The translations under genes and the position numbers were made by a program. Source: Mesorhizobium sp. ORS 3359 (GTDB lineage: Bacteria; Pseudomonadota; Alphaproteobacteria; Rhizobiales; Rhizobiaceae). From it: DNA of 64,000 nucleotides. Under the pieces are notes generated by a model. It worked only from the letters and a program-made list of their open reading frames with translations. It was not told the DNA's origin and ran no database searches. Position 1 is the first letter of the stretch. Every line of letters starts with the position of its first letter. The DNA lies in NCBI GenBank assembly GCA_000824845.1, contig CCNC01000188.1, forward strand, positions 53,284-117,283, given 5' to 3'. This document shows, one piece after another, positions 1 through 8,998 of this stretch.

Positions 1-452
1 AAGTCTATCGTCTGAAGACGCCACTATCGCCGCATCGTTCGGCCGAAATCGATGGCGTCGCAATCGAGGCGGCAAAGCTCTCGCTGCCGGAGTTGCCAGG
101 CCCGCTCATCATCGAAGGCGCTGGCGGAGTGATGGTGCCGCTCAATCGGCAGACAAAATTCATCGACATATTCCGGGAATGGCAACTGCCGGTCATTCTT
201 TGCGCGCGCACCGGGCTCGGCACCATCAATCACACATTGTTGTCGATCGAAGCGCTCAGGGCCCGTGCCATCCCCCTCATCGGCGTCGCCTTCATCGGCG
301 GAGAAATGGCGGATAGCCAAAGGACGATCGCGGAATTTGGAAATGTGCGGCAGCTTGGCAGGCTGCCCTACCTTGATCCACTGACATCTAAAACCCTGAG
401 GAAAGCGATGGTTTCGGGCTTCGATCTCTCGCCGATTGCATGGGGTCAATGA
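1..452 (+). CDS. bioD: Dethiobiotin synthetase BioD (C-terminal part, cut by window edge)
   Basis: The reading frame is open from the first bases (codons from position 3) to a TGA at 450-452. It makes dethiobiotin from 7,8-diaminopelargonic acid, CO2 and ATP, the penultimate step of biotin synthesis. Visible BioD signatures are the segment LKTPLSPHRSAE at the left edge, the IEGAGGVMVPL loop (the GAGG motif that contacts substrate) and the LGTINHTLLSIEALR helix. The stop overlaps the bioA start (ATGA at 449-452), so translation is probably coupled. The N-terminal P-loop lies outside the window. The downstream genes bioA and bioZ confirm a biotin operon. Confidence 0.93.
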   Translation, partial: VYRLKTPLSPHRSAEIDGVAIEAAKLSLPELPGPLIIEGAGGVMVPLNRQTKFIDIFREWQLPVILCARTGLGTINHTLLSIEALRARAIPLIGVAFIGGEMADSQRTIAEFGNVRQLGRLPYLDPLTSKTLRKAMVSGFDLSPIAWGQ

Positions 453-1717
453 TGTCGCAGTCCCGCGTCTGGCATCCTTTCACCCAGCACGCGCTCGAGC
501 CGGCGATCCCCAAAATTGTCCGGACTGAAGGCGCTTATCTCCACAGGGCCGATGGCACGCGCATCCTCGACGCTATTTCGTCGTGGTGGGTCGTCACCCA
601 TGGTCATCGCCATCCGCGCATCGTCAAGGCGATCGAGACGACTGCTGCAAGCCTCGACCAGATCATCTTCGCCGGCTTCACGCACGAGCCGGCCGAACGC
701 CTCGCCAGAGCCTTGGTGGATCTCGCGCCGCCGGGACTCGACTGGGTGTTTTATTCCGACAGCGGCTCGACCTCGGTCGAGGTCGCGCTGAAGATGGCGC
801 TCGGTTATTTCCGCAATATCGGCGCGCCGCGCTCGCGCATCGTCGTCATGGAGCACAGCTACCATGGCGACACGATCGGCGCGATGAGCGTCGGCGCGCG
901 CGGAGTGTTCAACGCCGCCTACGAACCCTTGCTGTTCGAAGTCGACACCATCCCCTTCCCGGCCGCAAGACGCGAGCAGCAAACATTGGATCGGTTCGAG
1001 GTCGTCTCTCGCGACCGGCGCGCAGCTGCGCTGATTGTCGAGCCGCTGGTGCTCGGCGCCGGCGGCATGCTGATGTATCCGCCCTGGGTTTTGGCTGAGT
1101 TGAAGAGGATCGCCGAGGCTTCGGGCATGCTCTTGATTGCCGACGAAGTGATGACGGGCTGGGGACGCACCGGAACCATGTTTGCCTGCGAGCAGGCGAA
1201 TATCTCGCCCGACATCCTTTGCACCTCGAAGGGCCTGACCGGCGGCACCATTCCGCTTGCCGCGACGCTGGCGACCGACGCCATCTTCCAGGCCCATTAT
1301 TCGCTCGACCGGAAGAAGACCTTCTTTCATTCGAGCTCCTATACGGCCAATCCGATTGCCTGCGCGGCGGCACTCGCAAACGTCGAGATCTGGCACGACG
1401 AGCCCGTTATCGAACGGATCGCGGCGCTCGCCGCGCTGCAGGCCGCTGGCCTTCAGCGCTTTCACGACAATCTCTGCTTCACCGACCGCCGGATCACCGG
1501 CACGATCGCTGCGCTCGATCTGGGTACCGCATCCCCCGGCTATCTGGCCGAGATCGGTCCAAAGCTGCGGGCATTCTTCCTCGAGCAGGGATTGCTGATG
1601 CGCCCGCTCGGCAATGTCCTCTATCTGCTCCCACCCTATTGCGTAACCGGCGCCGAGCTCGATCGGCTTTATGACGCCATCGAGGAGGCCGGCGAACGCT
1701 TCGGATCCAAACCATGA
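449..1717 (+). CDS. bioA: Adenosylmethionine-8-amino-7-oxononanoate aminotransferase
   Basis: Class III PLP aminotransferase of about 422 residues that converts 7-keto-8-aminopelargonate to diaminopelargonate, using SAM as the amino donor. The N-terminal WHPFTQH motif is characteristic of BioA. The SYHGDTIGAMSVG stretch, the IADEVMTGWGRTG segment with the PLP-binding Asp, and TSKGLTGGTIPLA with the Schiff-base lysine are all present. An ATG at 440 is in frame, but 449 is preferred because it gives the ATGA overlap with bioD and begins close to the usual MSQSRVWHPF start. The 3' end overlaps bioZ by four bases, so bioD-bioA-bioZ are one translationally coupled operon. Confidence 0.95.
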   Translation: MMSQSRVWHPFTQHALEPAIPKIVRTEGAYLHRADGTRILDAISSWWVVTHGHRHPRIVKAIETTAASLDQIIFAGFTHEPAERLARALVDLAPPGLDWVFYSDSGSTSVEVALKMALGYFRNIGAPRSRIVVMEHSYHGDTIGAMSVGARGVFNAAYEPLLFEVDTIPFPAARREQQTLDRFEVVSRDRRAAALIVEPLVLGAGGMLMYPPWVLAELKRIAEASGMLLIADEVMTGWGRTGTMFACEQANISPDILCTSKGLTGGTIPLAATLATDAIFQAHYSLDRKKTFFHSSSYTANPIACAAALANVEIWHDEPVIERIAALAALQAAGLQRFHDNLCFTDRRITGTIAALDLGTASPGYLAEIGPKLRAFFLEQGLLMRPLGNVLYLLPPYCVTGAELDRLYDAIEEAGERFGSKP

Positions 1718-2697
1718 GCAGGTCGTCGCGCATCCTCGGGTTTGGCCACCATGTGCCTGGGCGCAAGGTTGAGAACGCCGAGATCGAGAACAATCTCGGC
1801 CTCGAGCCAGGCTGGATCGAACGGCGCACAGGAATTCGCTCGCGCTTCTGGGCGACTGATGAAGACACGCTCTCGGGCCTTGCCGCGCGGGCCGGCGACA
1901 TGGCGCTGGCAAATGCGGGTATCGATCGGAGCGGAATCGGTCTTCTGTTGCTCGCCACGTCAACCCCAGACCATCTCCTGCCGCCGAGCGCGCCGCTGGT
2001 TGCGCACCGGCTCGGCCTCGGCCGCGCCGGCGCCATCGACCTGACCGGCGCCTGCGCCGGTTTCATCTATGCGCTGATGTTCGCCGACGGGTTCACCCGC
2101 CTGCACGGTCGACCCGCCCTTGTCATTGCCGCCAACATTCTGAGCCGTCGCATCAACCCGGCCGAGCGCGCCAGCGCCGTGCTGTTTGCTGATGCCGCCG
2201 GCGCAGTCGTGATCGGTCCCAGCGAGGATGCCGAACAAGGCATTCTCGGCGCTTCGGTGGATTCGGACGGTTCGCGCTACGGATTGATCCAGATCCCCGC
2301 CGGAGGAAGCAACACGCCTTTTCAAAACGACCTCGATCTCGCGCAGACCCGCATGACGATCATCAATGGCCGCGAAGTGTTCGCCAAGGCCGTGGAGATG
2401 ATGACGTCATGTTCAAGAGACGCGCTCGCGATAGCTGGAATGCGGCCGCAAGACATCGACCGGTTCGTCCCGCATCAAGCCAACGCCCGCATTTTCGATG
2501 CTGTCGGCCGAAACCTCGGCATTGCGGACCAGGCAATCGTCAAGAGGATCGCCGTATACGGCAACTCTTCGGCCGCAACGATCCCTCTCTCGTTGTCGCT
2601 CGTCAATCGGTCGCAGCCACTCCGGCCGGGCGAGAAAATCCTTCTGGCGGCGGCGGGTGCCGGTCTCAGCGGCGGGGCGCTTGTGGTTGGAATTTAG
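1714..2697 (+). CDS. bioZ: BioZ, FabH-like 3-ketoacyl-ACP synthase of pimeloyl synthesis
   Basis: A 327-residue KAS III-type enzyme. The catalytic triad is visible: Cys in GACAGFIYAL, His in VPHQAN and Asn in YGNSSAATIP. Its place directly after bioA, with a four-base overlap, identifies it as BioZ rather than the fatty-acid initiator FabH. In alphaproteobacteria BioZ is known to condense a glutaryl thioester with malonyl-ACP, giving the route to pimeloyl-ACP that replaces BioC/BioH. It therefore feeds the first carbon chain into the biotin genes upstream. All catalytic residues are present, so the gene looks functional. Confidence 0.9.
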   Translation: MSRSSRILGFGHHVPGRKVENAEIENNLGLEPGWIERRTGIRSRFWATDEDTLSGLAARAGDMALANAGIDRSGIGLLLLATSTPDHLLPPSAPLVAHRLGLGRAGAIDLTGACAGFIYALMFADGFTRLHGRPALVIAANILSRRINPAERASAVLFADAAGAVVIGPSEDAEQGILGASVDSDGSRYGLIQIPAGGSNTPFQNDLDLAQTRMTIINGREVFAKAVEMMTSCSRDALAIAGMRPQDIDRFVPHQANARIFDAVGRNLGIADQAIVKRIAVYGNSSAATIPLSLSLVNRSQPLRPGEKILLAAAGAGLSGGALVVGI

Positions 2698-2763
2698 CCG
2701 CGCGTCGGCCGCCGACAAGACATCAACACCGTTCAGGCGAGACGAAAAAAGGACAACAGACCA

Positions 2764-3216
2764 ATGCGAAAACTAGTCGCCGGCAAGCTTCACGGCATCC
2801 ACGTCACCGAGGCAAATCTCAACTACCATGGGTCGATAACGCTCGATCCTGACCACTGCGAGGCAGCCGGGATCCTGCCCATGGAATTCGTGGAAATATG
2901 GAACAAGAATTCCGGCGCGCGGATTTCGACCTATGTCATTCTCGGCGAGCGCGGATCACGATGCTGCATCCTCAATGGTGCTGCCGCCCGCACCTGCCAG
3001 GCAGGCGACCCGATCATCGTGTGCAACTCCATCTACCTGAACGAAGCGCATATCACAGCGCTGAAGCCGCGGATCGTCACGTTCGACCAGGACAACCACA
3101 TAAGCGAGCGCCTGAGCTACTCGGTCGATCTTGACGCATCTGGCCGTTACAGTTTCTCGATGCATGATGAGGCCAATGAAGCTTTGGCGATTCCTGCGCT
3201 GGTTTCCCGGGCGTGA
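2764..3216 (+). CDS. panD: Aspartate 1-decarboxylase (beta-alanine synthesis)
   Basis: Small pyruvoyl-dependent decarboxylase that makes beta-alanine for pantothenate and CoA. The self-cleavage site is visible as YHGSITLDPD, where the Gly-Ser bond is cut and the Ser becomes the pyruvoyl group. The downstream ILPMEFVEIWNKNSGAR and RTCQAGDPIIV segments also fit the family. At 150 residues it is longer than the approximately 126 of the E. coli protein, with an extended C-terminus. It lies 66 bases after bioZ in the same direction, so it could be the last gene of a biotin/beta-alanine operon. No panB or panC is seen in the window. Confidence 0.9.
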   Translation: MRKLVAGKLHGIHVTEANLNYHGSITLDPDHCEAAGILPMEFVEIWNKNSGARISTYVILGERGSRCCILNGAAARTCQAGDPIIVCNSIYLNEAHITALKPRIVTFDQDNHISERLSYSVDLDASGRYSFSMHDEANEALAIPALVSRA

Positions 3217-3420
3217 CTTGTCTTTGATGCACGCGTGAGCCGACGCGCTGTTTGCCGTCCCCGTCCACGAGGTAGTGTCGTGACCCGCCGTAAGGGGGGC
3301 TATGACGAACCTCGAGGCCATCCTTATCGGCGAGCGCTGAGGGTGCGGCGCCTCGAGGTAGCGGTAGAGCCGCATGCAAGCCGCAAAAAAAGATCGCGAC
3401 CAGATGATATGGAGCAATTC

Positions 3421-4458
3421 ATGATCTTCCGTCAGCTGTTCGATTCCTTTTCGAGCACCTATTCCTACCTGCTCGCCAGTCGCCAAGGCGGCGAGGCATT
3501 GATCATCGATCCGGTTCTGGACAAGGTCGACCGCTATCTCCGGCTCGTGCGTGAGCTTGACCTGAGGCTGGTCAAGGCGGTGGACACGCATCTCCATGCC
3601 GACCACATCACCGGCCTTGGCTTGCTGCGCGACAAAACGCGATGCATCACGGTGATGGGCGAGCAGACCAAGGCCGACGTGGTATCGATGCGGCTTGCCG
3701 ACGGCGACAGGCTGACCATCGAGGGGCTGGTGCTCGACGTCGTCTACACGCCCGGCCACACCGATGATTCCTACAGCTTCGTCCTACCCGACCGGGTGTT
3801 CACCGGCGACACACTGCTGATCCGCGGCACCGGCCGCACCGACTTCCCGAATGGCGATGCGCGGCACCAGTATGAGTCGATCTTCGGCCGCCTGCTCAGG
3901 CTGCCGGACCCCACGCTGGTCTACCCGGCGCATGACTACAAGGGCGACACTGTCTCGACCATAGGCGAGGAGAAGGCCTTCAACCCGCGCCTGCAGGTGA
4001 AGTCAGTGGACGAATATGTCGAGATCATGAATAGTTTGAAGCTCGCCAATCCGAAGATGATGGATGTCGCCGTGCCGGCCAACATGAAGGTCGGACTGCA
4101 GCAGGACGAGATCGCGCGGCGGGGCTGGGCGGCCAACGCCAGCGAAGCGTTGGCGCTGGCCGGCAAGCCGGATGTCGCGCTGATCGACCTGCGCGAGCGC
4201 TCCGAGCGCGAACGCCAAGGCATTATTGCGGGGTCACTGCATGTGCCTTACCCGAGGCTGCAAGAAAACATCGCTCCCGGCGGCCTGTTGCACGAGCTCG
4301 TCCGTTCGACCGGCAAGCGGCTTGTGCTTTACTGCGCCTTCGGCGAGCGTTCTGCCATGGCGGTGCAGGCCGCCCAGGATCAGGGCCTCACATCAGCCTG
4401 CCATATCGAGGGTGGAATCGACGCCTGGAAGAGGGCGAATGGACCATTGGTAAGGTAG
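3421..4458 (+). CDS. Metallo-beta-lactamase fold/rhodanese fusion (persulfide dioxygenase-like)
   Basis: A 345-residue two-domain protein. Residues 1 to about 230 form an MBL-fold hydrolase with the metal motif THLHADH, TPGHTDDS, the FTGDTLLIRGTGRTDF block and YPAHDYKG, which is the ETHE1/persulfide-dioxygenase pattern. The C-terminal 100 residues are a rhodanese domain with the active-site loop YCAFGERSAMA containing the catalytic Cys. A role in sulfide or persulfide detoxification is likely from the family, but the substrate is not shown by the sequence. The start at 3421 has GGAG six bases upstream; an in-frame ATG at 3409 is possible. A damaged second copy lies at 31971-32885 in front of groEL. 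Confidence 0.85.
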   Translation: MIFRQLFDSFSSTYSYLLASRQGGEALIIDPVLDKVDRYLRLVRELDLRLVKAVDTHLHADHITGLGLLRDKTRCITVMGEQTKADVVSMRLADGDRLTIEGLVLDVVYTPGHTDDSYSFVLPDRVFTGDTLLIRGTGRTDFPNGDARHQYESIFGRLLRLPDPTLVYPAHDYKGDTVSTIGEEKAFNPRLQVKSVDEYVEIMNSLKLANPKMMDVAVPANMKVGLQQDEIARRGWAANASEALALAGKPDVALIDLRERSERERQGIIAGSLHVPYPRLQENIAPGGLLHELVRSTGKRLVLYCAFGERSAMAVQAAQDQGLTSACHIEGGIDAWKRANGPLVR

Positions 4459-4524
4459 CTCCGCCCTCTCCCACGACAAGAAAGAAAGGGGCCTCGTCAG
4501 AAATCCATGCCGCCGCCGCCCGGC
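3543..4524 (+). repeat. Copy 1 of a ~980-bp duplicated block (blh plus groEL tail)
   Basis: This stretch is nearly identical to 31971-32951. Both copies carry most of the MBL/rhodanese gene, the short intergenic spacer and the last codons of groEL on the opposite strand. Here the MBL gene is intact and groEL is lost. In the other copy groEL is intact and the MBL gene is truncated and frameshifted. Identity stops abruptly at about 4524, within the glycine-rich groEL tail. Confidence 0.9.
4497..4524 (-). pseudogene. groEL 3'-end remnant (last codons only)
   Basis: Read on the minus strand this encodes the glycine-rich GroEL tail PGGGGMDF plus stop, identical in position and spacing to the end of the intact groEL at 32924. 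Sequence upstream of it (4525-4714) has no groEL similarity that I can see, so the rest of the gene was removed by recombination or deletion at about 4524. Confidence 0.85.
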
Positions 4525-4714
4525 AGATGCGGTGTTTCACGCAGACGGGCCTCAATGAAGGTACGGTGCGGCTGATTGCGTCCACTTCTGCGTCTGAGGT
4601 GGCGCATCACCTCAATGTGCGCACGTTTTGTGGGAATCGTCAGCACGCGTTGCGGCACACCAAAGGACGCCGCAGTAACCCGCTCACAACGACCTTGCCG
4701 CCAGCCGTTTGGCT

Positions 4715-6108
4715 TCATTCCCGGAACGCGGTGCGGACGCGGCGACCCATGATTGACAGCAGGCTTGTCCCTCTCACGAGCAGAAAAATGTGAAGCGCAG
4801 CCCAGAGCCCATGGTTGCCGTACATCTCTCCCAACCGGAACACAGCAGCGACGAACGCCGCGAACGCTAAAAGCATCGTATTGCGTATGTCGCGCGACCA
4901 GGTGGCACCAATGAAAATACCTTCCATCTGAAATGCCGGCGCACCGCTCAGTACCGCGAATGCTGCCCAAGGAAGATAGGAGACCGCCTCAGTGCGTACG
5001 TCTACCGCCCGCGCTATGATGCCCACGAGCTGTTCGCCGGAAGCGAGAAGCAAGACGCTGGCACACCCAGCGAACCCGAGCCCCCAGCCGGCGGTCAACC
5101 TAACGGCCCGGAAGAACGCCGGCCGATAGCTGGCCCCAATGGCACGGCCAACGAGTTGCTCCGCGGCGGCCCCAAACCCGTCGAGGAAATAGGCTGTGAC
5201 CAAGTACAATTGCATCAACACTGCGTTCGCGGCAAGAACCAAGGTGCCCAGTTGCGCCCCCTGCCGCGTAAAGACTATGTATGCCCCCATCATCACGAAG
5301 CAGCGGATCATGATATCGCTACTAAGATGAAGCATCCGGCTCATCTCCGCTACATTGAAGACAGGCTGGCGCGACATTTTCGGCATTGCACGAAAGCGCC
5401 CAAGGAGGATTGCCATGCCAGCGATCATCGCTGCGGCTTCGCCGCACACCGCCGCCCAGGCGACACCTGCAACGCCCCAGCCGAGATAGAGGCCTAGAAA
5501 ATTGGACAACCCAATATTCAGCCCGTTCAGGACGAGTTGCAAGAAAAGTCCCCGGCCCGCCTCGCCGCGCCCCAGGAAATATCCCAGCATCGCATAATTG
5601 ATGAGTGCGGCGGGCGCGGAGACAAGGCGAATGCGGATATAGTTTTCCATCGCAGCGGTCACACCTGGTTCCGCGCCGATGAACCATTGCCGATTGTGAC
5701 AATCAGTGGCGTAAGCGCGACGAGAGCCAAGCCGGACATAGCTGCAATCACAAACGCTCGCCAGAAGACCGCCCGCTCTTCGGTGGCATCGTGCCTCCCG
5801 AATGCCTGGGCGACGAGCCCAGTTGTACTGGAGCGCAGGAAATTGAAGGTCGTAAAGACGACATTGAAAACCATAGCTCCGGCCGCAAGGCCGCCAAGCA
5901 ATGAAGCATCGCCGAATCGGCCGATGATGGCCGTGTCGACGAGGCCCAGTAACGGAGTAGTGAGGTATGCAAGCGTCATGGGTATGGCGATCGCAAGGAC
6001 CTGGCGGTTGGTGACTTGAAAGGGGCTTGAGCCGAGGATCGGGGCGTTCTGTTCCACATAGACTCCCCATGGGCTCAGGTGCAAAGTTTTGATCACCAGC
6101 GGTGGCAA
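4715..6108 (-). pseudogene. MATE/DinF-family efflux pump, frameshifted
   Basis: Multidrug and toxin extrusion transporter with many hydrophobic segments. The N-terminal third (for example IAIPMTLAYLTTPLLGLVDT followed by AIIGRFG, then GLVAQAFGRHD) is in one frame that stops at 5659. The remaining two thirds (RQWFIGAEPG, then IRIRLVSAPAALINYAMLG, to the C-terminus at 4715) are in the neighbouring frame. The switch lies near 5690, inside the conserved GAEPGV region, and needs a single-base indel. If the base calls are right the pump is inactive. A sequencing error cannot be excluded because the rest of the protein is well preserved. No substrate can be assigned. Confidence 0.8.
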
Positions 6109-6507
6109 AGCCCGCTAGCTGGACCCTCAGCAACGCGGCTTGCGTGATAGTTCGTGCTTACCAGTTACCAGTGCCCGAACTGAACTTACCATCGTCAGCT
6201 TATTTTCGATCGTAAAGATTCTATGAATTTGGATGAAGGATCGATTGCGACAGATCGACAGGTGATGGCAGCACGGCGTGCATAGACAAACCGGGAAGGC
6301 TGTGATCTTTGGGGCGCCGCAACACTGGCTTTTCTACTCAAGTCGCTTGTTTTTACGATGGGCTGAAACTCCGAAAGCACCCAGCAAAGTTGTGGCAAGC
6401 GACCTTGTGCAAAGGTTCGAGAGCCTCGACAGCGCATGCTTAGAACAACAGGCGAAGCAGCGTTCTGCGCCTCCCCATTCTAGATGTTAGCTGTAGGCCA
6501 AGGTCGC
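6109..6507. other. Non-coding stretch without recognisable gene
   Basis: About 400 bases between two decayed genes. Only short reading frames without recognisable motifs occur on either strand. It is probably debris from the same rearrangements that damaged its neighbours. Confidence 0.5.
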
Positions 6508-6940
6508 TCAAAGCTGGAAAGCGAAGAGCTTTCCGAAACCTATTAACGGCACCAACGGCTGCTTAAAGCCGCCGAGCTTGATCGCATCCTAAAGCATGGC
6601 CTGGTGGGCCGTGATCACCGGTTTTCCTATCCGCGCCTCAAGGTATCAATGATCATAGAGGTCCTTAGCCCGGTGCAGGGAATGAAGAGAGCTTGGGATT
6701 CATTGGAATTTACAGCTGTAGCTGCCTCCATAATGCTATAATGCCGCCTTACTCAAAGAAGCGGGCATGGTCAGTCGGTATCCGAGTTGCCGATGTACCG
6801 GCTCCATCCGAGGGCAGCAATTTTCGCAGCTCGTACTCCGTGACCACATCAGTCGAAAGAGCGATCAAACCGGTGACGACTTGGTCTGCCATGCCGGCAT
6901 CAAGTGCAGGCTCAACGTGCGTTATCCTTGCGGTGTTCAT
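6508..6940 (-). pseudogene. EutA-like (maleate isomerase/Asp-Glu racemase family), decayed
   Basis: An intact start at 6940 overlaps the stop of the M20 gene (ATGA), and the first 63 codons read MNTARITHVEPALDAG then a segment ending ATRIPTDHARFFE before a stop at 6749. Further downstream, in shifted frames, lie typical C-terminal family motifs: IPCTGLRT (with the catalytic-type Cys) and IGKPVITAHQAML followed by a stop and DAIKLGG. The middle of a normally ~250-residue protein is missing, so the gene has a deletion, frameshifts and nonsense codons. The family includes EutA of the ectoine-utilization operon, which fits the DoeA remnant two genes upstream. Confidence 0.7.
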
Positions 6941-8169
6941 GACAGGGCACCCTCCTTCGCTGACTGCTGAAGGGTTCTGACGATCGCCCAAGCGGCGCGC
7001 GCGGCGCGCAGCACGTCGTCATCGGAAACCCCGAACTCCGGGGTGTGAACATGGGTTCTGTTTCCCAAAGCTTCATTGTGGCAGCCGAACCAGAAATAAA
7101 CTGACGGCAGTTTCTCGGCGTAGAATCCGAAATCATCTGCCCCTGCGAGCGGTCTCGTGGGGACGAGCGAATTCGTTCCATATAGCACAGAGATCCCCTC
7201 CCTTGCCCGCAGGCTAATGTCCGGGTTATTGACGACTGCGGGCTCTCCGGGAACCAATTTGAGCTCGGCTTGGCCGCGGTGCATCGTGGCGATTTGCTCT
7301 GCGAGCTCCTGAAGGCGCACGCGAAGTCTGTGACGCGCTTCAGGCGATCGGCTGCGCAGCGTGCCATCGATGACGACGCGATCACAAACAATGTTCGTCG
7401 CCTCGCCACCGTGGAACCGGCCTATGGAGATCACTGGAGCCTCGTCCGCATGGCTCTCTCGCGATATCAACTTTTGCACTTCCGTGACGAACGTCGAGGC
7501 GATCGCAATCGCATCAACACCTAACTCCGGCCATGCTGCGTGGCTTTTCTTGCCTGTGAAAGTGACCTGGAATTCATCGGCAGACTTCGTCACCGGACCA
7601 GTCAGGACCGAAAATTTTCCGGACGGTATTTCCGGGTTCACATGCATGCCAACGGCGCAGTCGAATCCTTCCAGGAGACCCTGTTCAGCGACCGACCGTC
7701 CACCGAGAGGCTCTGCCTCCTCGGCAGGCTGGAAAACGACCCGCACCTTGCCTGCGAAGTGCTGGCGATGGGCAAGAGCCGCCAATACCACGCCTAGCGC
7801 GATCGATGCATGCGCGTCGTGACCGCACGCATGCATTTTTCCGGGAACACGCGAACGAAAGGGAAGATCCGGCCTTTCCTCTTCGATCGGCAGCGCGTCA
7901 ATGTCCCCTCGAACCACGACGTTCAGCGGGATCCCGTTGCCCTCACCGACGATGTCGATGAAAAGACCCGTGTTGTGAAACACGTGGGGATCTCGGAGCC
8001 CTGCGTGGCCGAGGAACTCGGCGATTTTCGCCTGTGTCTTATGTTCTTCATTCGAAAGTTCCGGGTTTTCGTGCATGTAGTGTCGCAGAGCGAGAATTTG
8101 CTGCTCGCTCCCTTCGGGCAAATGGAACCCATGACTTCCAAGGTCTTTGTTTCTGGTTGCGCTCATCAT
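6937..8169 (-). CDS. M20D-family amidohydrolase (N-acyl amino acid deacetylase type)
   Basis: A 410-residue intact metallo-amidohydrolase of the hippurate/IAA-amino-acid hydrolase branch. Metal-binding motifs are visible: RGDIDALPI, GKMHACGHDAHA, QPAEEAEPLGG and, near the C-terminus, NRTHVHTPEF. The dimerisation (lid) domain occupies about residues 190-310. It hydrolyses an N-acyl amino acid of unknown identity. It lies ten bases after a DoeA-like remnant and overlaps an EutA-like remnant, so an N-acetyl-diaminobutyrate deacetylase role (as proposed for M20-type DoeB2 proteins) is a reasonable guess. That is context only. The start at 8169 (ATGATG) has a weak ribosome site. Confidence 0.82.
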   Translation of the reverse strand: MMSATRNKDLGSHGFHLPEGSEQQILALRHYMHENPELSNEEHKTQAKIAEFLGHAGLRDPHVFHNTGLFIDIVGEGNGIPLNVVVRGDIDALPIEEERPDLPFRSRVPGKMHACGHDAHASIALGVVLAALAHRQHFAGKVRVVFQPAEEAEPLGGRSVAEQGLLEGFDCAVGMHVNPEIPSGKFSVLTGPVTKSADEFQVTFTGKKSHAAWPELGVDAIAIASTFVTEVQKLISRESHADEAPVISIGRFHGGEATNIVCDRVVIDGTLRSRSPEARHRLRVRLQELAEQIATMHRGQAELKLVPGEPAVVNNPDISLRAREGISVLYGTNSLVPTRPLAGADDFGFYAEKLPSVYFWFGCHNEALGNRTHVHTPEFGVSDDDVLRAARAAWAIVRTLQQSAKEGALS

Positions 8170-8179
8170 TCAATCACAA

Positions 8180-8989
8180 TCAATTGACGCGAGTTCGCCA
8201 AGCACTCTGGCCGTCGCGGATAAGGATGCTCTCGGTGATCTCGGTGGCCCAGTCACCAAACCAAAGGCCCGACATGAAATGGAAGGTCATGCCTAGCCGC
8301 GACTCGGTGCGGTCGCAGCTCGCTGAATTCTCGCCCCAATCCGGCGGATAGGCAAGGCCGATCGAGTAGCCGGTGCGGCTTGGCTTCCTCTGCCCATGGC
8401 GCTCGATAACGCCGTAATAGGATTGCGCGACGTCCTCGCAAACGTTCCCGGGCAGGGCCTTTTTCAGGCCGGCCCCCATTCCTTCGAGCACGACCTTTTC
8501 CGCATCAGCGAACTTTTGGTCCGGCTTGCCAAGATAAAAGGTGCGCGAGAGCGGGTAATGGTAAAGCTTGTGCACGCTAGCCAGTTCAAAGAAAATGCTT
8601 CCACCAGAACGAAGCTCACGATCGGACCATGTCAGACGGGGTGCGGAGGCATCGATCCCCGCTCCGATCATGGGAACGGCTGCGGAGTAGTCGCCCCAGA
8701 TGCCGTCAACACCACGTGTGGCGGTGTCATAGATTTCTGCAACCACTTCTGACTGCTTCACTCCGGGTCGAAGCACTTCGATCACGCGCTGATGCATAGC
8801 TGTCGCGATCTTCTCCGCAGCCCGCATGTACTCGATCTCCGGGGCGATTTTGACGATCTTCTGCCATTTCACCAGACACGTTGTGTGAAGCGCTTTGGAT
8901 AGAACAATTTCCGTCCAAGTCTGACGGGACGCGGAAAGCCATTCGCATACAGGATAAATACAGGACTCCAGAGGTGTATCCCTCTTATA
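8180..8989 (-). pseudogene. Ectoine hydrolase (DoeA/EutD, M24 family), 5'-truncated
   Basis: Only the C-terminal catalytic half of a ~390-residue pita-bread hydrolase is present. From a GTG at 8872 it reads through ending segments RTGYSIGLAYPPDWGENS and TFHFMSGLWFGDWATEITES, which are diagnostic of DoeA. Upstream the same frame is open back to the soxG stop and still shows family resemblance (LVKWQKIVK, EIEYMRAAEKIA), but the N-terminal domain of about 150 residues is gone. It sits directly after soxG, so the truncation probably arose when the two operons were joined. Whether a shortened protein is made from the GTG is unknown; loss of function is likely. Confidence 0.75.
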
Positions 8990-8998
8990 TCTACAATT

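Noticed and set aside
446..1963. Long antisense frame across bioA
   Set aside because: No family resemblance; bioA on the other strand is complete and overlaps its operon neighbours normally.
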